From Bryopsis sp. KO-2023 (Eukaryota > Chlorophyta > Ulvophyceae > Bryopsidales > Bryopsidaceae), in assembly GCA_030272585.1 (NCBI GenBank), contig BSYQ01000005.1:310001-374000 (forward strand): DNA of 64,000 nucleotides, written 5' to 3'. Under the pieces are notes generated by a model. That model was not told the DNA's origin. It saw nothing but the letters and a program-made list of their open reading frames with translations, and did not search any database. Below, in pieces: positions 21,500 through 32,359 of this stretch (positions are counted from its first letter, which is position 1; every line of letters begins with the position of its first letter). The position numbers and the translations under genes are program-made.

Positions 21500-21898
21500 T
21501 CAAGATTGAGAACGAAGCTGTTGCCCTCTGAGGCCATTTTGAGTTTCAATACCCTGAAAGGTAGCATCGCTGCATCCCTTTGGCCTCTTTTTGCTCAAGT
21601 CTTCAGAACTGCAATGCTTTCCCCGTAGAGGTGAAATCTTTGCAGCAGCTTCATCTTCAACTCTACACTGCGTAGGGGAAAATAAAAACTTCAGAAATCC
21701 CTGTGGGACCTCAACACGCAAAACGATGGTCGATGCTGACAATAGAAACGAAATAGCAAGCAGGTGATGTTTCATTAAAAATTTTAACAAACAGAAAAGG
21801 GTTGAAGATCTGACCGAAAAAGTATTGCTCATCTCCCCTTCGGCCAAAAAATAATTATTAAATCTGCAAGCAAGGAAGCCACCAAAAAGAAGACACAT
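21500..21898 (-). CDS. Unidentified ORF, left arm copy
   Basis: From ATG at 21898 the frame holds about 132 codons, beginning MCLLFGGFLACRFNNYFLAE and including VEVPQGFLKF and SPTQCRVEDEAAAKISPL. The right-arm copy (46376-46774, +) is the same length with few substitutions. Unit U1 (17960-18350) keeps parts but has a one-base indel. Two hydrophobic stretches near the start could be membrane segments. No family is recognised. Conservation between arms alone is weak evidence because the arms are recent. Confidence 0.3.
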   Translation of the reverse strand: MCLLFGGFLACRFNNYFLAEGEMSNTFSVRSSTLFCLLKFLMKHHLLAISFLLSASTIVLRVEVPQGFLKFLFSPTQCRVEDEAAAKISPLRGKHCSSEDLSKKRPKGCSDATFQGIETQNGLRGQQLRSQS

Positions 21899-22005
21899 CT
21901 TTCCTTTCTCCACCTCCTTACGACATGATGCACGCTTGGTGTCAGCCTGGAGCAAAGACAAAATTCCAACACAAACGTCGAGAAAAGTTCAAGATGGCGG
22001 CGATT

Positions 22006-22353
22006 TCACTGGAATGGCAGGTTCCGCCCTTCGCCTCTGACCGAATCGATAACGCGCGCATCGTTGGGAGTGTTGTCGTCAGAGTAAGGCTCATGATGGC
22101 AGTGGCTACGCTTTGACAACAAGTGAGTAATTTTGGGGCGTTCCCAGACTGTTTTGACAGTTGCTGATAACAAAAGACACCCTGCATGACCTGCATGGGG
22201 CTGCGAAATCGCATGAAATGACATGCTATCGAGGGCCTGGGAGAACTCGTATCCACCACAATTCATTCCTGTCTTGCTGGGTCGCTCTCTCGAAAGACGT
22301 GGGTAGTTTCGGTTCTGCTTTGTTGACCGATCTTCGAGACTCTTCCTTTTCAT
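22006..22353 (-). CDS. Conserved small ORF, left arm copy
   Basis: From ATG at 22353 (MKRKSLEDRSTKQNRNY) the frame has 115 codons, with SMSFHAISQPHAGHAG, TVKTVWERPKITHLLSKRSH and a C-terminal SVRGEGRNLPFQ. It diverges head to head from the expansin-like exons that start about 40 bases away on the other strand. The right-arm copy (45930-46268) lacks exactly 9 bases in the HAGHAG part, and unit U1 lacks 9 bases elsewhere. Two length changes that are both multiples of three suggest selection on the frame. It is basic, has no signal peptide I can see, and matches no family I know. Confidence 0.4.
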   Translation of the reverse strand: MKRKSLEDRSTKQNRNYPRLSRERPSKTGMNCGGYEFSQALDSMSFHAISQPHAGHAGCLLLSATVKTVWERPKITHLLSKRSHCHHEPYSDDNTPNDARVIDSVRGEGRNLPFQ

Positions 22354-22389
22354 GGCCTGTGTGTTATCTCGAGAGTGCGGACAGCTAAA

Positions 22390-23093
22390 GCTGTTCTCCT
22401 GGAGGGCGGCTGGCAATCAGCATATGGCTGTGGTGCTGCTGCTTCGATTGTGTGTGCGGGGGCGCACGGACTAAATGATGGTAGGTGTTGCTTTTCCTGC
22501 GTCTATGTCGTTTTTTTCAATGCTCGACTCGCAAATCGAGAACTGCATGGGCGATCTCACAGTTTGTTCGTAAAAAAGCTTGTATACGAGTGCAGGAAGT
22601 GTTACGAGGTTAGGTGCGAGCACACGAATTTCAAGGACAGCTACGGGAACCATTTTTGGTTTAATCAGGTCGAACGCCTGTTATGATCCAAGGAAGGTTG
22701 TAATGGTCATGATTGTGGACAGCTGCCCATGCAGCTACACTGGAAACTCTCACTCAAACAAGGGGTGGTAAGTTGTTGTTGAGTTTATTCCATGTTCTGT
22801 TGCAGAGGCTGGGGTGGTGCAGGTCTGGGTTGACCTGATTGTTCATTTGCTTTTCTCTATAAGGTGCTGCTTCGATCTTTTGTACCACACTTTCGGTCTG
22901 GCTCCTCATTAAAGTGTGATTTGGCTGGAATACCTTCCTGTGACCTGCCCATCCAGCTATTTGGAGAACAGGCACTACCTGGCCAGAAACTCAAGGAGGG
23001 GCCTGAAACGATGGTGCAACGATTCGAGCCATCAGAAAGTGGTCCAAGAGCACTGCCATCTGCTTTCAATGGTGTCCAATGAGAATAGAGCTA
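22390..23093 (+). pseudogene. Expansin-like (double-psi barrel) pseudogene, left arm
   Basis: Exonic blocks in order: LEGGWQSAYGCGAAASIVC (about 22400), then YECRKCYEVRC and TNFKDSYGNHF (22580-22655), NACYDPRKVVMVMIVDSCPC with SNKGW (22675-22768), a donor GTAAGT, and WCCFDLLYHTFG across the next junction (22862). This is the Cys pattern of the N-terminal barrel of expansins (CGKCYEVKC, CPC, SNKRWCCGDM-H-DLS), wall-loosening proteins. Two things disable it: a one-base frame change near 22656, shared with the right arm, and a TAA right after LAPH at 22910. The C-terminal cellulose-binding domain is not seen. The shared frameshift means decay predates the arm duplication, unless an intron I cannot resolve lies there. 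Confidence 0.6.
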
Positions 23094-23261
23094 GGCCTTC
23101 TTTTGCTATGTCAGTATCTCTTTGTTTAGAGTTCTGGTTCTGGCAGGTGAAATTATGGTTGTTTTTTGTAATTGGTGGGGTGTGTTTTTAATAATTTTTT
23201 AATTTGCAATTGGTGGTTTTCCTGTGAACTCTCTCTCTCTCCCTTTCCTTTCCTTTCTCCT

Positions 23262-23405
23262 CACAAGCCACGTGATTTGACAGAAATCCAAAGGTCAAAC
23301 TCCGCGACTCCCTTCCTATTGGACTATCCTTGCAAGTATAAAACGTGCAAAGATAGTCCGTTTTCCATCTCTGGGTCGATCAGGTTACGACTTGGTCTAA
23401 AGAAG
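23262..23405 (+). promoter_or_regulatory. Promoter-like leader of gene B with TATA in an inverted repeat
   Basis: CACGTG is at about 23268-23273 and TATAAA at 23337-23342. The TATA box lies in the loop of an inverted repeat: GGACTATCCTTGCA (23321-23334) and TGCAAAGATAGTCC (23346-23359), 13 of 14 positions pairing. The ATG follows at 23406. The same arrangement is found inverted before gene C. Confidence 0.55.
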
Positions 23406-26400
23406 ATGTGGAAAAAAGTTGCGCTCGTGATCGGGCTTTCAACTCTTAGCATCAAAGGCATTCGAAAAATCATTCGAAACCGACGACACGACCACCGAAA
23501 CGACTTGGAAGACGACAGTGACGACCAGAACAGTTACGACAACAACCACGTCGAAGTAACAAATGGCGAGGAAAACGACCATCAAAACCAGAATGAGCAC
23601 GTCGAAGTACCAAATGACGCTGCTTTGGTGGACGTCGCTGGTGTGGTTCAGTCGATACGCGAGGTCTGCAGCTTGGGTGTGGAGTTCTATCCACAAAAGC
23701 CCCGCTGTGAATGGGCTCTTGAATGGCCTGGTCAGGTAGTGCTTGTCGTCGCTGCAATACACAGGACAGTGGATGTGGAGAATGGGATTCGATCTGGGCG
23801 TGCGAGGGCTCTTAAGGAAGTCAGTGAAGAGTGTACGTCCCAGCTGTTTGACACTGTGGGTCTGGTGCGCGGAAATTTGAGCAAGCTAAACAGAATGACT
23901 TTGAGCTCACTGGTGATCATGGACGTCCGCGCTCGAGACGTGGTGGCAGGTCTTGTGGAGCTAAATCCAGTCCAATTTCGAAGCTACTGGCAGGTGCACA
24001 CTAAAATGAATGTTTTGATATGAAGCAATTTTGCTGCAAGGGTCAAAGCTCAATTGTTTTTTTGCTCATCGAATCAGTGCCCGGACCCCGATCAACCGGA
24101 AGAGCTTTCCATTCCACTCAGCATGAGAAACTCAAGAGCGGAGTGTGGATACGAGTATCTTGGAAATTTATCCAGGCTCGTGGTGACTCCACTCGCACAT
24201 CGGTGTTATCGGACACTTATGGATGCGATCCATCCCAGCTTTGGTGGAGATTCTGAAGGGTAAGAACTGGCATGGAAAGATCAAAACGTCCACAAAGCAA
24301 ACAAAGCACGTTCCATGACAGTCATGATGGGTTTTCTTCGTTCCCCCAGGCCCGCTGGAATGGGAAAGACGGAGAACGTTGCCAAGGCATTGGCTCGTCA
24401 GTGCGTCGTCTTCAACTGTTTGGACGCTCTGGATTGCTTGACAATGGCGAAGTTTTTCGAAGGGCTTATCTCTTTTGGAGCATGGGCTTGTTTCGATGGG
24501 TTTAAAAGGATACATCTTGAGGTCGGATCATCGACCTCTTGGCAGATCCCTGGTGTGCTTAAAGCTTAATTCAATATCTAGACGGTTTTTTCACTCAAAG
24601 GTTTTGTTTTCTCCCACCAGGTGCTGTCTGTGGCGGCGCAACGAGTCCTCGAGCTGCAGCTTCCAGCGGACAACAAAATCAAGACAGTCGTGTTTGAGGG
24701 CTCAGTGCGACCCAGCTGCAACGCTTTTATCACGATGAATCCTGGATCCGCTGGTCGTTCGGAGCTCCCTGCCAAAACTTTGTTCAGAACTGTGGCGATG
24801 ATGGTTCCTGATGATGCTTTCATCGGGGAGACAATTCTCTATTCCAACGGATATCTGAAGGTATGATCTCGTGGGAAGAGCTTCTTCCTTGTGTGCTGCT
24901 CGTCGGACGTTGGAGCAGTCGAAGTATCCATGTTGCATTGCAGGCGAAGGACTGCGCTCGTAAAATTGTGGCCACGTACAAGCTCTGCTCGGAGCAGCTT
25001 TCGAGTCATTACGACTATGGAATGCGAGCCCTGGTCACCGTCCTTCAAGCAGCAGCAGAAAAAAAGAGGGAGTACGTTGATGGTGACGAATTTGTCCTGA
25101 CGCTGCGGGCGATCATAGACGTCAACTTGTGCAAGCTCCTCAGCCATGATGTTCCCCTTTTCAACGCTATCGTTTCTGATCTTTTCCCCGGAGTCGAAAT
25201 GCCAGGAGCGGACAATAACCAGTTGGTGCAAGCCATGAAAAACCAGTGCGACCTGCACAACTTGCAAGCATCGGAGGAGTATTTCATCGTGAAGGTGGGC
25301 TTCCTCGCAGGAAATGTGAATATCCCTTTGTGAATGTGATGAGCTTTTTACAGTTGTGTGGCTGGATGCAGACGGTACATCTCCACGAAATGATTATTGG
25401 CCACCAAGGTGTCATGCTTGTCGGCCAGCCGTTCTCTGGCAAGTCGAGCTCCATCAAGGTGTTGTCGGGCGCTCTGACTGAACTAAACGATCAAGGAGTG
25501 AAGGGCGTCCTTTTCGATAAGGCTCAAACACGCATTTTGAATCCCAAGTCTGCCACAATGGGGCAAATTTGTGGCGCAAACAAGGCTACTCAGGAGTGGA
25601 AGGATGGGGTATTGGCAGCTACTACTTCCAGGCGGCTGGCATCGGATCCTTCTCCTGGCAGGAAACTCTGGATTGAAAACATGAACACTTCTTTGGACAA
25701 TAACAAGAAGCTTCGTTTGCCTGACTCTGAGATGTCGGCAACGACGTCAACAATCTATGAAGTCGGGGATTTGGCGGCTGCTTCACCGGCCACAGTCTCC
25801 AGGTAGTTCAATTCAGCAACAATCCAGTAAATTGTGCATTTCACGCCCAGTTTGTTTCACAGCTTTGAGCCGATCAACAAGCAGTCGCACTTTTTATTCA
25901 ATACAGATGCGGCATCGTGTACCTGGAGCTCGACTGGAGGCTCCTGCTGACATCGTGGATGAACACATTGCCGCAATCGACCTTGGAACAGAGTCCAGTC
26001 GATCGAATTGGCCAGCTTTTCAGCTGGCTTCTCCCGTGCTGTTTGAGGTTTTTGAGAAAGGAGACCAAAAAAGTATCCCCAACCGAAGGGATCAATGTTG
26101 CACGTACAGCCATGAACACGATTGTTTTACTTTTGGATGAGTTCCAATCATCACAAGAAGAGGACGCACCTACACCAGCCGGTAAAATTGCCATCCGTGT
26201 TTGTCCCCACCCAAAGTTGATCACAAAAAATGGAACAAAAGGGAACCTTGTCTGACGCACCTTTTCCTTGCCTGGTCCATCCGCTTTTTCTGACACAGTT
26301 TTGACTGATGTTCTTCCCAGGTGCAAATTTGGACCAACAAGACAAGAAGCTGTTGTGGATAGACAGCTCGTTGCTTTTTTCGTTCGTGTGGTCAGTTGGA

Positions 26401-29400
26401 GGCACCACTGACGATCAAGGCAGAAAGAAATTCAACAACTTTTTTCGAGAACTTTCTGAAGGAAAGCTCGTTCCAGGGTTTGAGAAAGTGATAGTGGAGC
26501 CTGTCGGATTCTGTTGCCCGCTCATGCCTAACACGCAGGAAACCACGGTGAAAAACTACGTCTTCAACAAGGAAACGTCCGCTTGGCAGCTGTGGACGAA
26601 TATACCCACAGACATGGACATATCTTCTGGAGCACAAGTTTCTGATATTATTGTGCTCATCAAGGACTCGGCGAGGTAGAAAAAAAGCAATATTTCGATG
26701 TTCTTGGCACCTGTTGGCTCCAGTATTTCATTCTCTGAAATGTCGATCTTTTTTGGATGGCTCAGGTACCTTGCTGTCCAGCATAGTCAGCCCCTCCTCA
26801 TGGTGGGACCGAACGGGGCAGGCAAGCCGGTGTACATCATGCGGCATCTTGTGGAGGGTCTCGCCAAAGAGTTGCATCGCCCAGTCTTCGAAACTATCGC
26901 CGCCAGGACGTCTGGGGACATGACCCAAGATTTTCAAGTGGATTGTAGACTGGAGAAACGCCGTAAGGGAGTGTTCGGGCCCCCGGTTGGTACAAAGTGG
27001 GTGACTTTCGTGCCAGTCAAGGGTGCACAGCCGTCAATCGAACTGTTGCGTCAGTTCATGAACTACTCAGGAGGGTATTGCCGCGACAAAATACGAATCA
27101 TGACAGTGGATACTGCAGAATGGGAGTTTAAAGTGGCTCCAAGGTTCGGGGAAAGTTCCAAAAAAAATAGTTTAAATAAGAAAAACACACACACACACCC
27201 AAAGTCAGAAGTACTTATGAAGATATGTACCATCCGTGTATGTTTTGGACTGATTGTGGATTGGATTGGGTTCCGCAGCCCATCCATATTTTTTTGTCCT
27301 TGCCTTGTTTCGTATTTCAACATTTGACTGCCTCTGGGTGCATCACCTTTGTGTACTTCAGACACACTTACAATTGCCACCTCCAAAACCCACTGGAATT
27401 CCTGAAATCTTCCCCCCGGACCCCTCTGATTGTATTGTTATCGTCTGGGGGCAGCAAAATGATCAAAAGTGGCGACCATATCATTCGGTACGATCTTGAC
27501 TTCAATATTTTCAAGACCAAGAAGCTGCGAAATCCTCCAGAAGTGGCTAAATTTGCAGCCGAGGTCCAAGAAGATGAGAAAGCTGCAAAGGTGCGCAAGC
27601 TTTCCTTGTCCATCAACTGCCAGTTTTTTTCCTTCTCCTCCCCAATTTTCCGGTACACAAGGTACAATCAACTTCGCTGGATTTCCAATAGAACCTGGAT
27701 GTAGTTTCCCCACTCTGTGGATCTCTGTGAAATCAGGTGTCCTTCCTTAGTTTTTTCGTCACTCCGGAAGCCTTGGAGGAACAACTTCTGGGCATCGTAG
27801 CTGCAGAAGAGAGGCAGGATCTGGCCAACATGGAAAATCAAATGGTGGTATCCAGCCCGAGCATCAGTAAAAAACTCAGAGACATCGAGGAAAACATTCT
27901 TTTCATACTCAGCAACTCTCAAGGAAACATAGTGGATGAGGAACAGCCCACCGACATGCTCCCTCAGTCCAAGATCACTTCGAATATTATTGCAGCCAAG
28001 TTCCAAGAATATGAAAAAGCACAGAATGAAGAGATCTACAGACCGGTGGCAATTCGGGCGAGCTTGTTGTTCTTCTGCATGTCAGACTTGGCCTCAGTGG
28101 ATCCCATGTGTCAATATTCGCTGGGGTGGTTTATTGCTCTGTTTGTGAGGGGGATCAGGGAAGCCCCACAGGCAAAGGATATCAAGGAAAGAGGGGAAAA
28201 CTCGAACGAGTATTCCCCATATGCGAACGTTTGCCAATCGCTGTTCGAGAAGCACAAGCTGATCTTTTCGCTGCTTCTTTGTGTGAGCATGATGAAGGAG
28301 AATGGCAAAATATTGGAGTGGAGGTCAGTTTCCCATTAAAAAAATGCAAGAAATATTGGGACTGATCGACTGATTTCCTGAATTTTTTTACAGCTGTATA
28401 TTTGCTGCACTTGTCGATTGTTCATGCATTGCGTTTCTTTCAATATTATTCGTTCGAAAAGGTGATAATTGCTTTCTACAGGTTTTTGCTGATCAAGCCA
28501 ACCTCCAGCGAAGTTATGACCCCCAACCCAGCAAGTGAATGGCTGACGGAAGAATCATGGGCTGAAATTCTGAACCTATCCAAACTTCCCAACTTCCAGG
28601 GATTCGACACGCACTTCACTGACAACATCCTTCATTACAAGAACATTTTCGACGACCATACCCACGAATTCAACTTGGCCTCCCCATGGAACGACAAGCT
28701 CGAAACTTTCCAAAAGATTTTGGTTTTGAGATGCTTGCGGCCCGACAAACTGGTAATGGGTTTTCCAAACTTCGGGATGGACATGGGCGATTGGCTTAAA
28801 CTGGGGGAGGAAATGTTCATCAAGGAATTCGGGAAGGTGCCATTGGGAAAAGGACAAGAGACGACAGCCGAGAGGCTGTTGATTCAGGTGCATTCCCGAT
28901 GGCTTGCCTGCCTCTTCCCATGGATTCAATCATTTTGCCCCACTCCACAAATTGAGATTACTAAACCGCAGCAAAAACCAACAAGACTAAGTACAGGGCC
29001 AATCCCTCGCAAAACAACCATGAAAATGCTAAACTGTGAACCATATTTTCAACTCCTTGATCAGAAAAAATCGAAAGTAAGAAAACAAAAACCAAACGAC
29101 CATTTTGCCAACCTTAGTAATTCTGCAACAAACACACGCTCACGTCACGTCAAATCGCCCTTTTTCCTCAAACATGCTCATGGCTCCAGTTGGCCATCAC
29201 CAACCCGAAATCCAAAATAGAGTCCAAAATCGAAAGGAAGGCGAAAAAACTCAACGCAATTTTTTTTTAATACACAGGGTAGCCCATTGAAAACCGAGGT
29301 ATTCCCTCCGTTGAACTTGAATGTCGAAACCGCCCACTCCCCTTGCGAACTCAGACACACCACAGCCTTCGACTGGACTGACATCGAGCTCGTGAACGAA

Positions 29401-29526
29401 TACACGAAGCTTGAAGATGAGCTGTTCGACCAAGGGGAAGAAGACACCGTGAGTCAGCGACGAGTGGTTTTGAAAAATTTTTTCTTCTCATTAGAAAAAT
29501 ATCTTTTGGAAAAGAGGTTCTTGTAA
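23406..29526 (+). CDS. Gene B: stalkless dynein heavy chain derivative
   Basis: Exons 23406-23993, 24078-24259, 24350-24521, 24621-24860, 24944-25294, 25372-25802, 25907-26181, 26321-26675, 26766-27143, 27362-27590, 27737-28323, 28482-28887 and 29278-29526 total 4,443 bases: one frame of 1,480 codons plus stop, all phases consistent. Residues 1-70 are a new leader ([15 protein letters not shown], then Asp/Asn/His-rich). Linker sequence ([32 protein letters not shown]) follows, then AAA1 (GPAGMGKT), AAA2 ([14 protein letters not shown]) and AAA3 (GPNGAGKP). The frame next passes to AAA6 ([50 protein letters not shown]). AAA4, stalk with microtubule-binding domain, and AAA5 are absent. AAA1 Walker B is FDGFKR instead of FDEFNR. 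The closest relatives appear to be single-headed axonemal dyneins. The last exon ([16 protein letters not shown]) is not dynein. It cannot walk on microtubules; a scaffold role or a decaying gene are both possible. Confidence 0.75.
26996..27031 (+). other. AAA3 Walker B deletion in gene B
   Basis: Gene C reads [13 protein letters not shown] here; gene B reads WVTFVPVK. Fifteen bases, exactly the five codons IDDIN, are missing in B, removing the catalytic acidic pair without disturbing the frame. A few bases further on the two genes diverge completely, which is also the inner end of the inverted-repeat arms. Confidence 0.85.
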
Positions 29527-29574
29527 TGGAGGAATGTGAGAAGGAGTTCTTGTAATGGAGGAATGTGATTGATG
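29516..29574 (+). repeat. 29-base tandem duplication
   Basis: GTTCTTGTAATGGAGGAATG starts at 29517 and again at 29546. The first copy overlaps the stop of gene B. The pair ends about 25 bases before the tRNA-like sequence. Confidence 0.85.
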
Positions 29575-29597
29575 AGAGACTCAGTTTATATAACCTT

Positions 29598-29648
29598 GGC
29601 GGTATTGGTTGGATTCCGGGTTCGATTCCTGGTGCCGCCGCCTTTTTT
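29598..29648 (+). tRNA. Truncated tRNA-like sequence lacking D and anticodon arms
   Basis: GGCGGTA (29598-29604) can pair with TGCCGCC (29633-29639) as an acceptor stem with one G-U pair. A T arm follows the rules: CCGGG (29616-29620), loop TTCGATT, CCTGG (29628-29632). GGTTCGATTCC at 29619-29629 is a perfect B box for Pol III. A T6 run at 29643 would end transcription. Only 11 bases (TTGGTTGGATT, reminiscent of the end of an A box) lie where the D and anticodon arms should be. It is best read as a tRNA pseudogene with an internal deletion, or the head of a tRNA-derived short element. Confidence 0.5.
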
Positions 29649-29754
29649 CATATGTAGGTTTTCTGTTTGATAATGCTTTGTGAGAAACAACTGAACATTC
29701 TTCCCAACAGAGTGATGGATCCTTTTGTCTGTGATGGACACAATTGATAGGACG

Positions 29755-29890
29755 AACAGGAATAGAGATGGCGTTCCTTGCAGTCATGGCGATATGCCAA
29801 CAGGTGCGTCCCAACTTTGAAGTACAAAAAGGCTTTCAAACCGATTGGATGCTGATTCCTGGCGTGTCTTTTTACTCTAGCGTGAAAATC
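29755..29890 (+). repeat. Diverged duplicate of 12430-12560
   Basis: Partner of the block at 12430-12560; see there. Here it lies in the ORF 29744-29992 (AICQQVRPNFEVQKGF). A shared ESxDVV-like pair of motifs occurs about 80-190 bases further on in different spacing. Confidence 0.45.
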
Positions 29891-29999
29891 GTGTCGTGCG
29901 CCGCTCGACAGCATATCTTATCGAGAATCTCATCACTAAGACCCAATGGAAAGTGGAGACGTTGTGAAAAAATTGATGGGCTGGAAAAATAAATTTAAT

Positions 30000-31500
30000 G
30001 GATTCAGAGGGGAGTGAAAAGTAATTAAAATAACTTGGTCTTCAGTGGAAAACTCGATGTCGGGCTTCGAACTTCGAATATGAGCGTAGTTTTGGTTGCT
30101 TGTTGAAATGGGTGGCAGGAATTGTCTTGTTCTGAAATATTGGTTGATCACTCAGCTCAGGATTGTGGCTTCGTAGGGAACATTGAAATTGTTTTTGGTA
30201 AGGTGTTTATGGGGTCTGTCGCATTGCAGGTGATCAATCGAAAGAAGGCATCAAAATCAACTTTTTCTTGACGGCTGTTCAAAATGTGATTTCTGCATTG
30301 GTGGGAAAGTCAGACCATACAGTGTCAGTAAGCTCACCAGACTCCTTCAGGTGTGGGGGCAAAAACATTTTTTCTTGAAAATCTTTTCTTCCCTGGAACG
30401 TAGACTTTCATCTGTATGGTGACGCCCTTTTCAAGGAAACAAAAAGTGGTAGAAATAAACCCACCTTGTTGAATTAAAAAAGATTACATTCAATGTAATC
30501 GATGTGTTAAGTTAACACAAAGAAGTAGAGTGGGAAAAAAAAAGCAACGGTGTTCTGTGCAATATTATTCCTTCATTCTTTTCGCTGGACAAGATATGGG
30601 GAACCCTATGTTTTCGTCATACTGTATGTCGAATTCCCTTTATCACAATTTGATGTTAAACTGGTGGCTAGAGTCGCGCGCAAATGGTTTGCGCGACGAA
30701 AGCGTTGATCTGGGTTTCACGGAACTCTTCTCTTGTCACGTTTGGAACCTACGGGGAACCTGGGATGGATAAAAAATCCGCAAGAGATGCAAACCACCCG
30801 CTTCACAATGGATCCAATATTCTTACGAGTTGAATAAGCGGCAATGTGTGGCACTTTGAATGTATGCTGGTCCAGGCAGCTCTTGTGAATCAGCTCGGGA
30901 CACAAACTGAAGATAGGACTTACTACTGTCGGTCCATAGTGAAAAGACATTGCTAGCAAAAGAGAAGAAGAACCCAAACAGACACGCAATAATCACAAAA
31001 CAGCAAAAGGAAGCCACCATGAATAGAATCCCCTCATCCTCTTTTGAAAAACACTGTTAATCGTCCGTTCTCTTTCACAGGTTCATGGCCCGTTAATTCA
31101 TAAGCACCGGCTCCTACTACTTCAAAAACAACAGATTCAATACATTCCAATTATATGTGTTGGGATATGGAAAATTGGAGTGGTGGTATCTGGGAAGACT
31201 GAAAGATTGAACTGTCGATTTGCTTTCAATCAGTCACGATCAGATCTTGGTGATCTTTTGGGATCAGTTTGCTACACTCAGTGTGCCTTGAAAAAAAAAG
31301 GCCAGATCAATTGGAAGTCCATGTTGAATCATGCGTTACCAGCATCACGATCTATCAATTGATGCTCCGTCGCATTACAGTTGGTCACTACAGCTATCAG
31401 CCTGCATTCAGTATCTCATCAGATGTTTATCAACCACGCAATATTACAACAAGTGCTAATCACATCATTCTTCCAGCAGATTACACTCACTAGGAAAAAA
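30000..31500. other. Region without a recognised gene
   Basis: No domain seen. Small features only: an imperfect hairpin with GCGCAAA-TGG-TTTGCGC at about 30677-30693, and ORFs of under 90 codons on both strands. Confidence 0.4.
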
Positions 31501-31504
31501 GACC

Positions 31505-31945
31505 CACTTTCACACTCGCCTACACTCGCCTACACTCGTTCCAAACTCGCTGACCCAATGAACACCGCTCCACACTCGTGGACACCATCGACAATTTCCA
31601 ACCTTTGATGCAACTTTCATCCACACTCGTGCACACTCAGTGTACACTCGTGAACACCATCGACACTCAACAACACCTGGTGTAACTTTCATCCACACTC
31701 GTGCACACTGAGTGCACACTACTGAAACCATCGACACTCCACTACTGAAACCATCGACACTCAACAACACCTGGTGTAACTTTCATCCACACTCGTGCAC
31801 ACTGAGTGTACACTCGTGAACACCATCGACACTCAACTACACTTGATGTAACTTTCATCCACACTCGTGCACACTGAGTGCACACTACTGAAACCATCGA
31901 CACTCAAAAACACCTCATATTACTTTCATTCACACTTGTGCACAC
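31505..31945. repeat. 72-base minisatellite built from CACTCG / GTGCAC words
   Basis: The anchor TTTCATCCACACTCGTGCAC recurs at 31615, 31687, 31781, 31853 and, degenerate, 31924, giving steps of 72, 94, 72 and 71. The 94 step holds a 22-base internal duplication. Units contain the self-complementary words GTGCAC, GTGTACAC and TCGA. About 5.5 copies. Confidence 0.9.
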
Positions 31946-31950
31946 TCCTG

Positions 31951-32055
31951 AGGCTGGAAGTCACAGTGACTCAGCTTCAGGGCAGGCCTGCCCTAGGGTA
32001 CCTTGCACCGGTGCACAAGCCTACTTAAGTGGCTTGAGTTTTGAACTCAAAAATC
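31951..32055. repeat. Cluster of perfect palindromes beside the minisatellite
   Basis: Within 100 bases: AGTCAC-A-GTGACT (31959-31971), AGGGCAGGCCTGCCCT (31979-31994), TGCACCGGTGCA (32004-32015), ACTTAAGT (32023-32030) with flanking AAGCC/GGCTT, and TTGAGTT-TTG-AACTCAA (32034-32050). All are exact. No ORF explains them. Confidence 0.85.
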
Positions 32056-32359
32056 ACTCGTCACATAGGATGTCTTCGATAGGTGAGCACGTACAGGAGT
32101 CGAGGACTTGGTGTGATATCTCTTGATGGGAATTTTGGGTCGGTCACTTCTTCTGTTACTAGAATCCAAATTGGAAGTTGTGGTTTTTCAGGTGCGAGGG
32201 CAGCCACTGTCCGAGGACATAAGTGCGGCATCACATGGAACTCGGCCACACCGTCGCAGTCGGACCCATCCAGAAAATTGTGTCCCTTTTGCAATTGCAA
32301 TTGTTGCAACAATGGATATGGGAAATCTCGATGGCATGAACATACTCGCAAGTCGTCGG

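Larger units (their letters stand above)
19000..27031 (+). repeat. Left arm of an 8-kb inverted repeat
   Basis: The whole block reads again, reverse-complemented, at 41320-49272. Matching landmarks are ACATACGAGTGGCGAATTC (19033 versus 49215), GGCACCGTCCAGCTC (20319), the expansin-like exons (22390-23090) and all dynein exons to the AAA3 region. In sampled stretches the arms differ by a few percent, with small indels, so this is not a mirrored assembly of one sequence. The outer end lies in a CCCACCCCC tract and the inner end lies just after the AAA3 Walker B site of the dynein gene. Confidence 0.95.

Noticed and set aside
2141..29526. Gene-fragment capture by a Helitron or Pack-type transposon
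   Set aside because: I found no TC/CTRR ends with a hairpin and no terminal inverted repeats enclosing genes A, B or C. The only clear terminal repeats enclose 49415-51885, outside them.
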